Of a DNA stretch of 36,699 nt, positions 1 to 9,300 are shown in pieces (position 1 is the stretch's first letter; every line of letters starts with the position of its first letter). The position numbers were made by a program, and so were the translations under genes. The notes beneath the pieces are model-generated. The model had not been told where the DNA came from and did no database searches. It was given only the letters and a program-made list of their open reading frames with translations. This DNA is from Terriglobales bacterium (GTDB lineage Bacteria; Acidobacteriota; Terriglobia; Terriglobales; SCQP01): assembly GCA_025450725.1 (NCBI GenBank), contig JANWLQ010000005.1:1-36699 (forward strand), in the 5' to 3' direction.

Positions 1-1
1 A

Positions 2-883
2 TTTTTGGGAACGGGCATCATGGGCGCACCGATGGCTGCGAATCTGGCCAAGGCCGGCCACGAGGTGCGGGTCTGGAACCGGACGCGGGAGAAGGCCGAG
101 ATTCCGGGCACAACCTGGGTGGGAAGTCCCGGTGAGGGCACCGATGGTGCTGACGTAGTTTGGTTGTGCCTGAGCGATACGGCGGCGGTGGAATCGGTGC
201 TGCGTGGGCCGGACGGAGTGATTGCCCATGCGCAGCGCGGGCAATTAGTAGCGGACTCAAGCACGATCTCACCCCGCGCCAGCCGCGAATTGGCGCAGGA
301 GTTGGAGCAGTGCGGGGCGACGATGGTGGATTGCCCGGTAACGGGCTCGCGCAAGGGCGCCGAAGCCGGGCAGTTGGTATTTATCGTTGGTGGCCCAGAG
401 GAGGCGGTCCAGACGCTCGAACCGCTATTCAAGGCGATGGGACAGCGAGTGTTTCAGATTGGCGGCAACGGCATGGGGCTATCGGCGAAACTGGCCATGA
501 ACCTGAACATTGTGCTGATTTACCAGGGCCTGAGTGAAGGACTGGTGTTGGCGGAGAAATCCGGCGTGGCGCCAGAGCAGATGCTCTCGATCATTGGCGC
601 CACCATGCTACGCAGCGGGGTAAGCGACTACAAAACGGGGGCCATCGAGCACCGCGACTTCAGGGCCAATTTTCCCTTGCGGCTGATGCTAAAGGACATT
701 CACCTCATGCTCGACCATGCGCGCGAGATGCGGGTGAAACTGCCGGCGCTGGAGACGGTCGAGGAGGTTTATGCGGTCGCCGCAGAGGAAGGCCTGGGCG
801 AGCTCGACTATGCGGCCAGCCTCACGTTGCTCGAAAAATGGGCTTCCCTTCCCGGCGGCGAGCAGTTGACGGCGGCGGATTAA
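2..883 (+). CDS. NAD(P)-dependent oxidoreductase, 3-hydroxyisobutyrate dehydrogenase / beta-hydroxyacid dehydrogenase family (5' truncated by window edge)
   Basis: Frame open from the window edge reads ..FLGTGIMGAPMAANLAKAGHEVRVWNRT (Rossmann GxGxxG plus family signature); DCPVTGSRKGAEAGQL and GxSAKLAMN motifs. Confidence 0.9.
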   Translation, partial: FLGTGIMGAPMAANLAKAGHEVRVWNRTREKAEIPGTTWVGSPGEGTDGADVVWLCLSDTAAVESVLRGPDGVIAHAQRGQLVADSSTISPRASRELAQELEQCGATMVDCPVTGSRKGAEAGQLVFIVGGPEEAVQTLEPLFKAMGQRVFQIGGNGMGLSAKLAMNLNIVLIYQGLSEGLVLAEKSGVAPEQMLSIIGATMLRSGVSDYKTGAIEHRDFRANFPLRLMLKDIHLMLDHAREMRVKLPALETVEEVYAVAAEEGLGELDYAASLTLLEKWASLPGGEQLTAAD

Positions 884-934
884 ACCACCGAATGGGGAAC
901 TGTTTTGGGGGCTGGCGCGTAAACAAGATTAGCT

Positions 935-1939
935 ATGAACTCAACCGTAGTATTTGCCCTTTCCTGTGCCGCCGCGTTGGGTATGGCGGTTAATCCGGCC
1001 CATGGCGACGACGTGGTGGGAAGCTTTCACCGAACCTTCAACGTTTCGGGCGGGGTCACGCTGGACGTCTCGACCGGTTCGGGCTCAATCAGCATTACCC
1101 GCGGCGAGGGAAAGACGATTACGGTTGATGCGACCATCCGGCAGAGTGACGGCTGGTTTGCCAGCCCCGACATGGGGCGGGTAAAACAGATCGAGAACAA
1201 TCCCCCGATCGAGCAAACCGGCAATGCGGTGGTGATCCACACTCTGCGGAAAAGCGTGGATTTCGGCTGGGGCGACCACCTGTCGATTTCCTACGTAATC
1301 ACGACGCCGGTGGACACGCAAGTACGGGCGCACTCCGGCTCCGGCGCGATTGACGTGGGCGGAATTACCGGCGGCGCGGAACTGGAGGCGGGCTCGGGAC
1401 GCTTGCAGGTGAGCGACGTGGGCGGCAACCTGCGCGCGCAGACGGGCAGCGGGCGGATCAGCTTTGACCGGGTGAGCGGCGATGCACGGCTCAGCACCGG
1501 CAGCGGCTCGATTGAGGGCAACGAAGTCGGCGGCCGGCTGAGCGCGTCGACCGGGAGCGGGCACATCAGCGTGCGGCGGCTCGATCACGGCGGCGATCTG
1601 CACACCGCGAGCGGCGGCATGGAACTCGACCAGGTGAGCGGGGATCTCGAGGCGCGGGCTTCGAGCGGGACGATCCGGGTGGGGGGCGAGCTGGCGGGTC
1701 AGCACCGTTGGGATCTCTCAACCGCCTCGGGCGGAATTCGGCTATCGCTGCCGGCGCAGACGGTGGCCAACGTGCGGCTGGATACAGGTTCGGGTGGCAT
1801 TTACATCAACCATCCCGTGCGTACCCAGGGTCGGATTGAACGCCATCATTGGGAGGGCGTTCTGGGCGAAAGCGGCGGCGGCACGGTCACGGCCACGCTG
1901 GACGCGCACGCCGCCAGCGGCAGCATTCACGTGAACTGA
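935..1939 (+). CDS. Secreted DUF4097-like beta-strand repeat protein
   Basis: N-terminal signal-like peptide MNSTVVFALSCAAALGMAVNPAHG, then about 10 quasi-repeats of the form (S/T)GSGxI (TGSGSISI, AGSGRLQV, TGSGRISF, TGSGSIEG, TGSGHISV...). Confidence 0.8.
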   Translation: MNSTVVFALSCAAALGMAVNPAHGDDVVGSFHRTFNVSGGVTLDVSTGSGSISITRGEGKTITVDATIRQSDGWFASPDMGRVKQIENNPPIEQTGNAVVIHTLRKSVDFGWGDHLSISYVITTPVDTQVRAHSGSGAIDVGGITGGAELEAGSGRLQVSDVGGNLRAQTGSGRISFDRVSGDARLSTGSGSIEGNEVGGRLSASTGSGHISVRRLDHGGDLHTASGGMELDQVSGDLEARASSGTIRVGGELAGQHRWDLSTASGGIRLSLPAQTVANVRLDTGSGGIYINHPVRTQGRIERHHWEGVLGESGGGTVTATLDAHAASGSIHVN

Positions 1940-2829
1940 GGTTGGGAAAGGTAGCTCGCCAGCGATTCGCGCCAGTGCGGCAGGGGCGCGGTGTGGGTTG
2001 TATTCCAACGCCTGTTCTCGAGCGCGGTGTGGCGGGCGCGGCGCGCCGGGCGGGCATCCTGATCAACTTCGACGATCACGGTTGCCAGGCCGCTGAGGCG
2101 CAGAACCTCATTGGCGAATTCAATGGCCGAGCAGGTACCCTCACCGGTTAGGTGAAACAATCCGTAATCTTGGCGGTCGAGCAATTCCAGGCAGCGGGGA
2201 ACAAGGTCAATGACCGAGGTGGGATTGAGCACTTGGCCGCGGGTGGCGTAAATGGGCTTGCCTTGCCGCGCGAGTTCGACGAATCGCTCGACCAGATTGG
2301 CGCGTCCGGCGGCGAGCGAATGGCCACCGAAGAGATGGGCAACACGAATGGCGAGCGCTCGTGGATGAGCGCGGAGCACCGCGGTTTCGCCGATTAGCTT
2401 TGAATAGCCGTAGAAGTTGATCGGCGCGGGTGGGTCGGCTTCGGTGCGCAGCCGGGCGAGTTCGTCCGCGCCGAACACATAGTCCGTGCTGAAATGCACC
2501 AGCGGCCAGTCGCGTTGGGCACAGAGTTGAGCCAATTCTTCGGGTCCCAGGGCGTTGGCGGCGAGCGCGGCGCGACGCTGCGTTTCAGCGGCATCCACTT
2601 GGTTAAACGCGGAAGCGTTGATGATGGCGACCGGGCGCAGCGGGGCGAGGACGCGGGCGAGGGCCTCGACTCCGTGGCCGAGTTCAAGCTCGGAACGATC
2701 GAGGCCAACGGCACGCTCGCCGAGAACGCGCAAGAACTCCTGGCCCAACTGGCCGCGCGCGCCTATAACTACGAAGCGACGCTCAGGCAAACAGCGCCTT
2801 CTCGACGGCTTCGCATAAGCAATGGCCAA
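1927..2829 (-). CDS. rfbD: dTDP-4-dehydrorhamnose reductase; start may be TTG at 2790 instead of ATG at 2829
   Basis: RFVVIGARGQLGQEF, INASAFNQVDAAE, HFSTDYVFGA, YGYSKLIGE, C-terminal ARRARHTALENRRW; typical RfbD pattern. Confidence 0.88.
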   Translation of the reverse strand: MAIAYAKPSRRRCLPERRFVVIGARGQLGQEFLRVLGERAVGLDRSELELGHGVEALARVLAPLRPVAIINASAFNQVDAAETQRRAALAANALGPEELAQLCAQRDWPLVHFSTDYVFGADELARLRTEADPPAPINFYGYSKLIGETAVLRAHPRALAIRVAHLFGGHSLAAGRANLVERFVELARQGKPIYATRGQVLNPTSVIDLVPRCLELLDRQDYGLFHLTGEGTCSAIEFANEVLRLSGLATVIVEVDQDARPARRARHTALENRRWNTTHTAPLPHWRESLASYLSQPQFT

Positions 2830-3361
2830 TCAAAATATGACACTCCTGGATGCGCGGCGTCTCGCGGCTGGGGACGTCGAGCAGGATATCGGTATGCTCA
2901 CGCAGCTTACCTCCGCCTTGGCCGGTCATGCCAATGGTGGTCAAGCCGAGTGCGTGGGCGCGGCGAAAGGCCTCGATGATGTTGGCGGAATTGCCGGAGG
3001 TGGTAAGCCCGATGACGATGTCGCCCGGTTGCGCCAATGCCTCAAGCGGTCGGGAGAAAGAATGCTCGTAGCCGTAGTCGTTGCCGATGGCGGTGAGCGA
3101 ACTCGAATTGGCATGGAGCGCCAGAGCGGGCAGCGGCCGTCGTTCGGCCAGATAGCGGCCGACAAACTCCGCCGCCAGGTGCTGGGCGTCGGCGGCGCTG
3201 CCGCCATTGCCGCAGAAGATCGCCTTGCCGCCGGCCTGGTAGGTGGCGACCATGGCTTCGGCGGCGCGCAGCATGGCGGGCAGCAGCGCCGCGAGCGTGG
3301 CGGCCTTGACGGCCTGGCTGCGCTCGAAGTTCGCTCGGAACAGCGAATCGATCGGATTCAT
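2783..3361 (-). CDS. gmhA: Phosphoheptose isomerase (D-sedoheptulose 7-phosphate isomerase)
   Basis: SIS-domain motifs AIFCGNGGSAADAQHLAAEFVGRY, LTAIGNDYGYEHSFSRPLEALAQPGDIVIGLTTSGNSANI, C-terminal ECHILIGHCLCEAVE. Start set at MNPIDSL (3361), outside the tRNA. Confidence 0.93.
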   Translation of the reverse strand: MNPIDSLFRANFERSQAVKAATLAALLPAMLRAAEAMVATYQAGGKAIFCGNGGSAADAQHLAAEFVGRYLAERRPLPALALHANSSSLTAIGNDYGYEHSFSRPLEALAQPGDIVIGLTTSGNSANIIEAFRRAHALGLTTIGMTGQGGGKLREHTDILLDVPSRETPRIQECHILIGHCLCEAVEKALFA

Positions 3362-3394
3362 AGGGAGTTCATTCGCGTGGCGCGTGGTGTGGCC

Positions 3395-3471
<77 letters not shown>

Positions 3472-3494
3472 GAAGTTGTTAGTTTAACAGACAA

Positions 3495-3547
3495 AACGGC
3501 GCGGCCGGCGCATCCAGAACCGTTCTGGTCGCGCCTGCCGCGCCGTT
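3495..3547 (-). terminator. Long near-perfect hairpin, probable intrinsic terminator downstream of hldE (minus strand)
   Basis: AACGGCGCGGCcGGCGCatCCAGAAccgTTCTGGtcGCGCCtGCCGCGCCGTT: 23 of 26 positions pair about centre 3521; on the minus strand it is followed by TTTTGTCTGTT. Confidence 0.7.
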
Positions 3548-3580
3548 CATTGCGGCACGAAATGTGGGCAAAAAGTTGGA

Positions 3581-4564
3581 TTAATGCAATTGGGCGAGAA
3601 TATTTTCGGGTCGGGCCACGGCGGTTCCGGGGACGCCAACAACGTAGCCGGCGGCGAGGTTGGCGAGCGCGGCGGCCTCAAGCACGCTTAGGCGGGCGGC
3701 CAATCCCAATCCCAAAGCGGCGCTCACAGTATCGCCGGCGCCGGTGACGTCGGCGACCAGTTGACTGCCGCCGCCAATCAACACCTCGGCGCGGTTGAGC
3801 GAGAACAGGGCCATGCCGTGCTGTCCGCGGGTAACCAACAGATGAAGGCACTGCTGCTGGCGCAGCACGCGCGCCGCGGCCTGGCGCAGGCGGTCGAGGT
3901 CAGGCACGGGGGCGCCGGCCATGCGCTCGAGCTCGACCAAGTTCGGTTTCAACACGGTGGCGCCGCGATAGCGGAGCGCCACGAGTTTCGGGTCAACGCA
4001 CCAAGGGATGCGGCGAGCCTGGCAGAGGCGGCTGATTCCGTTCACGAGGGTGGCGGTGACGCACCCTTTGGCATAGTCGGATACGATGACGGCGTCGAGT
4101 GCGGGGAGCGCCGATAAGGCCGCCAGTAATTGCCGGGTCGCGGCGAGGGGGAGCGGCGCGGTGACTTCCTGATCGAAACGGAGCAGATGTTTGTTGCGGG
4201 CGAAGACGCGGTGCTTGACCGTCGTGGGGCGATCCGATTGCGGCGGCAACCAGGCCGGAACGATGCCATTCTCGCCGGCCAACGCGCGCAACCGATCTCC
4301 GGCCGCATCGTTACCGATGGGCGCCAACAACAGCGCCTCGCCGCCCAGGGCGACGACGTTGGCGGCGACGTTGGCGGCGCCACCGAGGGAGTGGCTGCGG
4401 TGCGCCAGCAGGACCACCGGCACCGGCGCCTCCGGAGAAATGCGGGTGGCATCGCCCCAGAGGAACTCGTCGAGCATGGCGTCACCCACGACCGCCACGC
4501 GGCGGCCGCGCAGGGTGCGGAGCTGGCGCTTTAGGCTGGGCAAGGTCAGTGTCGCGGACTTCAT
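3581..4564 (-). CDS. hldE: D-glycero-beta-D-manno-heptose-7-phosphate kinase (RfaE domain I only, PfkB family)
   Basis: VAVVGDAMLDEFLWGDATRISPEAPVPVVLL, GGAANVAANVVALGG, ADVTGAGDTVSAALGLGLA; about 327 aa, no nucleotidyltransferase domain present. Confidence 0.9.
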   Translation of the reverse strand: MKSATLTLPSLKRQLRTLRGRRVAVVGDAMLDEFLWGDATRISPEAPVPVVLLAHRSHSLGGAANVAANVVALGGEALLLAPIGNDAAGDRLRALAGENGIVPAWLPPQSDRPTTVKHRVFARNKHLLRFDQEVTAPLPLAATRQLLAALSALPALDAVIVSDYAKGCVTATLVNGISRLCQARRIPWCVDPKLVALRYRGATVLKPNLVELERMAGAPVPDLDRLRQAAARVLRQQQCLHLLVTRGQHGMALFSLNRAEVLIGGGSQLVADVTGAGDTVSAALGLGLAARLSVLEAAALANLAAGYVVGVPGTAVARPENILAQLH

Positions 4565-5550
4565 TGGGTGGCCGCCAAGTGGTTTTGCACGTAGTCCCGC
4601 ACGCCATCCTCCAGAGAGCGGAGAGGCAGGTGGCAGCCGGCCGCGCGCAGGCGATTTAGATCAGCACGGGTGGAGTATTGGTAGGCGGTGCGGATTGGCT
4701 CCGGCATATCCACATATTCGATCTGTGGCGGCCGCCCCATGGCGGCGAACACCGCCCGGGCCAGGTCGTTCCAAGTGCGCGCCACACCGGCGCCGACATT
4801 GAAGATACCAGCGGCCGCAGGATGGTCAAGGAACCAGGCGGTGAGGGCGACCGCATCGTCAACATACACGAAGTCCCGCTTCTGCTCGCCGTCGGCGAAA
4901 TCCGGGCGGTGGGATTTGAACAGCCGCACCTGGCCGGTGGCCTGGATTTGTTCGTAGGCCTTGAGCACCATGCTGCGCATATCGCCCTTGTGGTATTCGT
5001 TGGGGCCGAAGACGTTGAAATATTTGAGCCCGGTGATGGCGCCAGGGCCGGCGAAGGCGCCGTGCTCGAGTGCCCATAGGTCGAAGGCATGCTTGGAGTA
5101 GGCGTACTTGTTACGCGGACGCAGGCGCGGCAGCAGCGCAATGTCGTCGTCGTACCCGAGTTCGCCATCGCCGTAAGTGGCGGCGCTGGAGGCGTAGATG
5201 AAGCGCACCCCATGGGCCAGGCACCACTGCGCGAGGGTGCGGGTGTAGGCGAAGTTGTTGCGCATCAGGAAATCGCCATTGGTCTCGGTGGTATCGCTGC
5301 AGGCGCCGAGGTGAAGGATGGCACGCAGAGGCGGAAGGCCGCGATCCAACTCGATGCGGCGCAGGAAATCGCTGGAGTCGAAGAAGTCGGCCAGCGCCAG
5401 ACCGGATAGGTTTTGGAAGCGGTCGTTCGTGCCTAGATCATCAACCGCGCAGACCGGGCCCCGGCTGTTGCTCACGAGATGACGGGTGAGAGCGCTCCCA
5501 ATGAAACCGGATGCACCGGTAACGGCTATGGGATGTGCGTTGGGGCTCAT
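4561..5550 (-). CDS. hldD: ADP-L-glycero-D-manno-heptose-6-epimerase
   Basis: VTGASGFIGSALTRHL, HLGACSDTTETNGDFLMRNNFAYTRTL, GLKYFNVFGPNEYHKGDMRSM, FKSHRPDFADGEQKRDFVYV; HldD hallmark motifs. Confidence 0.95.
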   Translation of the reverse strand: MSPNAHPIAVTGASGFIGSALTRHLVSNSRGPVCAVDDLGTNDRFQNLSGLALADFFDSSDFLRRIELDRGLPPLRAILHLGACSDTTETNGDFLMRNNFAYTRTLAQWCLAHGVRFIYASSAATYGDGELGYDDDIALLPRLRPRNKYAYSKHAFDLWALEHGAFAGPGAITGLKYFNVFGPNEYHKGDMRSMVLKAYEQIQATGQVRLFKSHRPDFADGEQKRDFVYVDDAVALTAWFLDHPAAAGIFNVGAGVARTWNDLARAVFAAMGRPPQIEYVDMPEPIRTAYQYSTRADLNRLRAAGCHLPLRSLEDGVRDYVQNHLAATQ

Positions 5551-5618
5551 TCAGTAAAACCATTATCGGCCAGTTGCGAGGCAATGCGTGAGCCGGGGCA
5601 GATAGGGAGGGGCGGAAC

Positions 5619-5633
5619 TGTCTCAGTGAGACA
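5619..5633. promoter_or_regulatory. 15-bp perfect palindrome, candidate regulator-binding site upstream of hldD
   Basis: TGTCTCA-G-TGAGACA, 7-bp arms, in the non-coding stretch right of hldD. Confidence 0.35.
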
Positions 5634-5749
5634 ATTTAAGTCCTGCTGTGGCTTGGGAATACTGCGCTTGGCGTCGGGCTCGATGAGATGGTTAACGCTT
5701 GCGCAAGCGCTATGCCGGGTGCGGAGCCCGGGTTGGCTTTGGGAGCAGG

Positions 5750-6163
5750 CTAGCGCTGACATGGGACCACGCCAATCGATTGCGACGCTGCCGCTGGAGT
5801 GCTCGCCGGGGGTGTGGGACACTCGGGAAAAACAGCACGAAATGTGCCATTTTCGGCTGAAGACGCTAGTGGGGCTACAGTCGAGGCTTTCACACCGGGT
5901 TGCGGCTGGGAGGCCTGCCGACCTTCGTTGGGGTGGCCGGCCGTGGCGGAGACGGCGGCGGCGGTGACGAACCAGAGGCGGAAATAAGGATTTTTGGACC
6001 AGCGGTAAAAGGTACTGCGGCCGATGCCGCACTGCCGGCACAACTGCCGGACCGTGGTTATATGCGGGTAACGGTGGACGGCAAGGCAGAGAGTGCGCTG
6101 GGCGGGGCTGGGTTGGAAGGCGAATGCGTCGGCAAGGCTGAAGTCGGCTGTGTCTTTAGTCAT
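5750..6163 (-). CDS. Small putative HTH DNA-binding protein
   Basis: HITTVRQLCRQCGIGRSTFYRWSKNPYFRLWF resembles an HTH of phage/transposase-associated regulators; low-complexity C-terminus. Confidence 0.5.
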   Translation of the reverse strand: MTKDTADFSLADAFAFQPSPAQRTLCLAVHRYPHITTVRQLCRQCGIGRSTFYRWSKNPYFRLWFVTAAAVSATAGHPNEGRQASQPQPGVKASTVAPLASSAENGTFRAVFPECPTPPASTPAAASQSIGVVPCQR

Positions 6164-6373
6164 TGGAAACACCCTTTCACCAACTTTGATTCATGGCGTA
6201 GATTTTAGGGTGGCCGGATGCTGAATGACTGATTGATGTCTGAATTGTTACAAATTGTAGGTTGATCGGCGCACAATTCTGACTGGCGCCCAAGTGGTGG
6301 GCCAGGGCGCCGGCAATGAATCCGAGCTCCCCCCCGCTAATGACGAAGGATGCTGGCATGAAATGCAGCGTGG

Positions 6374-9300
6374 TCAGCGGTAACTGAGGAATACGTTAAA
6401 GACACCGCCGGCGACGGCGGGGTGGCTGACGACCACGGTTCCACTGGCAGCAACGCAGGTCACCCCAGACATCGCGGCAGCGGTTGCATTGGTTGCTTGC
6501 AACGAACAGTGACCTGCAACGGTGAGACCGGCGACGGCAATGGTGTCGGAGGTTGCGTTGGTGGTGGTCAGGGCGCCGACAAAGCGGACGCTGGTATCGC
6601 TGGCGTTGGGATACACCGTCCCGAAGCCGAGCCACGCCGAAGCCGGGGTGGCATCGTAGGTCCAGGTGCAGTTTCCGTCGGCGGTGGTGTTGCCCGCTCG
6701 TGCAATGTTCCAACTGGGAGCGGCGGCGGCACTGGTGCAGGTGGCGCCCAGTGCCACGGCACTCACATAAAAAACGTTGCCCGCGCCGTCGGTAACATAA
6801 TCGCTTCCCTCGCCGAAGGGTGAGGCGGCCAAGGTATAGCCGTGGTTGGGTTGCCAGACCGGCGCTGCCCGCACGGTGGAACCAGGAACGGTGGGCTGCA
6901 GGGTCCAGCCCAGGGGCTGACCCGGCTGCGGATTCTGGTTCCAAACGAAGGCGTGGGGATTGTTGAACTGCACCGATCCGGTGGGCCAGATGCCCGCAGA
7001 GGGCGGCGCGCTCGCCTGCAGGCATGCGGCGGGTCCGGGCACGTAAGGCTGCAATGCGGCCTGCAGGGGGAAGCACCGCAGCCCGGCGTTGGAGGTGGAG
7101 GTGGCGTGGATGGCAACCGTCTGGGACTGATTGAGGGTGTCGTTGAAGGCGGTATCCAAATTGGTGGGGGCAAAGCCCGCCGGCAGTACGCAGGGCGCAT
7201 TGGCGTTGGCAATGTTGATGCCGCTGCAGGTATCGATAAGGGGGGTGGTCACCAAATTGGCGTCGCTTTCCACTGTGACCTGTTGGGGGAAGGTACCGTT
7301 CAGCGCCACAATAATACCGGAGGCGGGGTTGCCGGCGCCGCCGGCAGAACCGGTGCCGACGGACGAGTCACGAATGACCAGGCTGGAACCCATCCATGAC
7401 GGCGGTCCGCCGTGGCCAGCGAAGGTGTAGATCGCGCTCATGCCGCCGTTTTCACTCCCGAGCCGGGTGCCGTTGTCGATAGTGACGTTGCCGCTCCAAT
7501 TATCCACCCAGCGATCATACGGCTTAGGCTGGGGCACGCCGACCATTCCATTGATGGCGAGCCACTCGCCCGAGCCATAAATCTGGGCCTCCCAGGGTTG
7601 GGAGTTCGAGAATATGGGCTCGACCCATGTCTGGGGATCCACCTTCAACCAATCTATCGAACTGAAAGCCAGTCGCCGGTCGCCGACGAAGCGCCCGGAA
7701 ATTTCCGCAGAAGCGCCGCAACTGGCGCTGGCGCAAGCCAGAAACTCAGCGACGTAATCGGTGGCAAACTGGGCGTCAATATCCTTCAAGGAGAAGACAT
7801 TGGTGTCGGAAGCTTCGGTGATCGCATACGGAGTCAAGCTGCCGAACGTGTGCAGCCCTTCGACGGTGACGCGGCGGGCACTGCCGATGAAGATTGGCTG
7901 AAACGGGTTCTGGCCAAAGAGGGCGGCGCTCGAAATACCGTGGATGAGCAGCGCTGCGGAAAACGGAATCGGGCCGCTGACGTTGTAGCCGCCTAAGGGA
8001 AACCACAGCGGCGCGCAGGTGTCGTCAGGGGAGTACCCGGAGGGGGCGATTTGGATGCAGCCGCGCTGCTGGGCGGCGACAGCGGCGCTCAGCGCCGCTG
8101 TGTCGTCGTGGAGCGCGGCAGCCGCTGGGGCCGTGGTGGCCGCCGGAGTCTGCAAGGTGAGAGTACGGCTACCACCGCCAGCTACGATTTGGCTCACCCA
8201 AACATCGGGGGAGGGTGTGAGCGGAGGAGTGCGGGGAACCCAGTTGGGCGTCCAATTGATGGCGGCGGTGCAGGCGGTGGGGCCAGTCGAGTCGGTGCAT
8301 TCGTCCAACCAGGAGAACGGCACGCGCTGCCAGGTCACCGAGCCATCCCCGACGGTGCAGGTGGGGGTGGACGTACGCCAAGCAGGCTCGGTGGCGGCGG
8401 TGGTGCCGCCGGTCAGGGCAACGTAATAGGAGCCATTGGGCGCGGCCTGCGGGCGGGCATAGCGGCCGGCGGCGTAAGCGGTACTCGGCTGCCAGGGTTG
8501 GGCGTAACCGGGGATGGTGACTAAGCCGATGAGTTGAAAATTTGCGTCGCCGGCCTTTTCACCATAGACAAGATAGCCATCGTTATTGGAGTTCAGCCCG
8601 TCGGGAGCGCTCCACGTCAGGAGGTTGGCGCCACCCACCAGATTGCAGCAGCCGAAACCGAGGTTGGCGGCAGCGGTGGCGGTAGCGGCAGTGGCGCCGA
8701 CGGCGGTAAAGCCTTCGGCGGCGTCGGCCACCGCGATCTGGTAGCGGTAGGTGGTGGTGCCGGGCGTGCAGGCCAGCACGCCGTTTTGACCACAAAAATT
8801 CACGACCACCGGCACCGGCGGCTGGAAGGAGGCGCCGGCGAACGGGGCTGGACCGCATCCCGCCAGGGCAATGCCCTGGCTGTTGTCGAAATCGAGGGGT
8901 GCGGCCAGACTCACTTCGGTGCTGCCGGCAGTGCAAGCGGCGGTGGTGGACTGCTGGCTGCCGCTGGCCCCGAAGGTGCGGACATCCAACCAGGTGGGCT
9001 GGCTGGAGAGGGCGAAGGTGGCGGCGTAGCTGGCGCCGTTCCAACCATACCAGGCGTCGCCGGCGCGCGAGTCCTCGATCAAGGTGGTGCGATCACCGGC
9101 GGCCAAGGCGGTAATCGGTGCAACGCCGAGGGGTCCGGCGAAATCCGGCCCGATCTGCACCACGCCGCCGCCGTGGGCGGTGGCGTAGTTGACCGCCTCC
9201 TGCAGTCCGCCGTCGGCCGAGCTGAGGGTGAAATGGCCGGGATGCGGATGCGACCAAACCGCGGTGAGGGTGCAGGCGCCGGCGGCGCAGGCCAGGGCGG

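Noticed and set aside
5547-6041. 164-aa minus ORF overlapping the HTH gene
   Set aside because: Arg/Pro-rich out-of-frame translation; the 5750..6163 frame has the HTH pattern.
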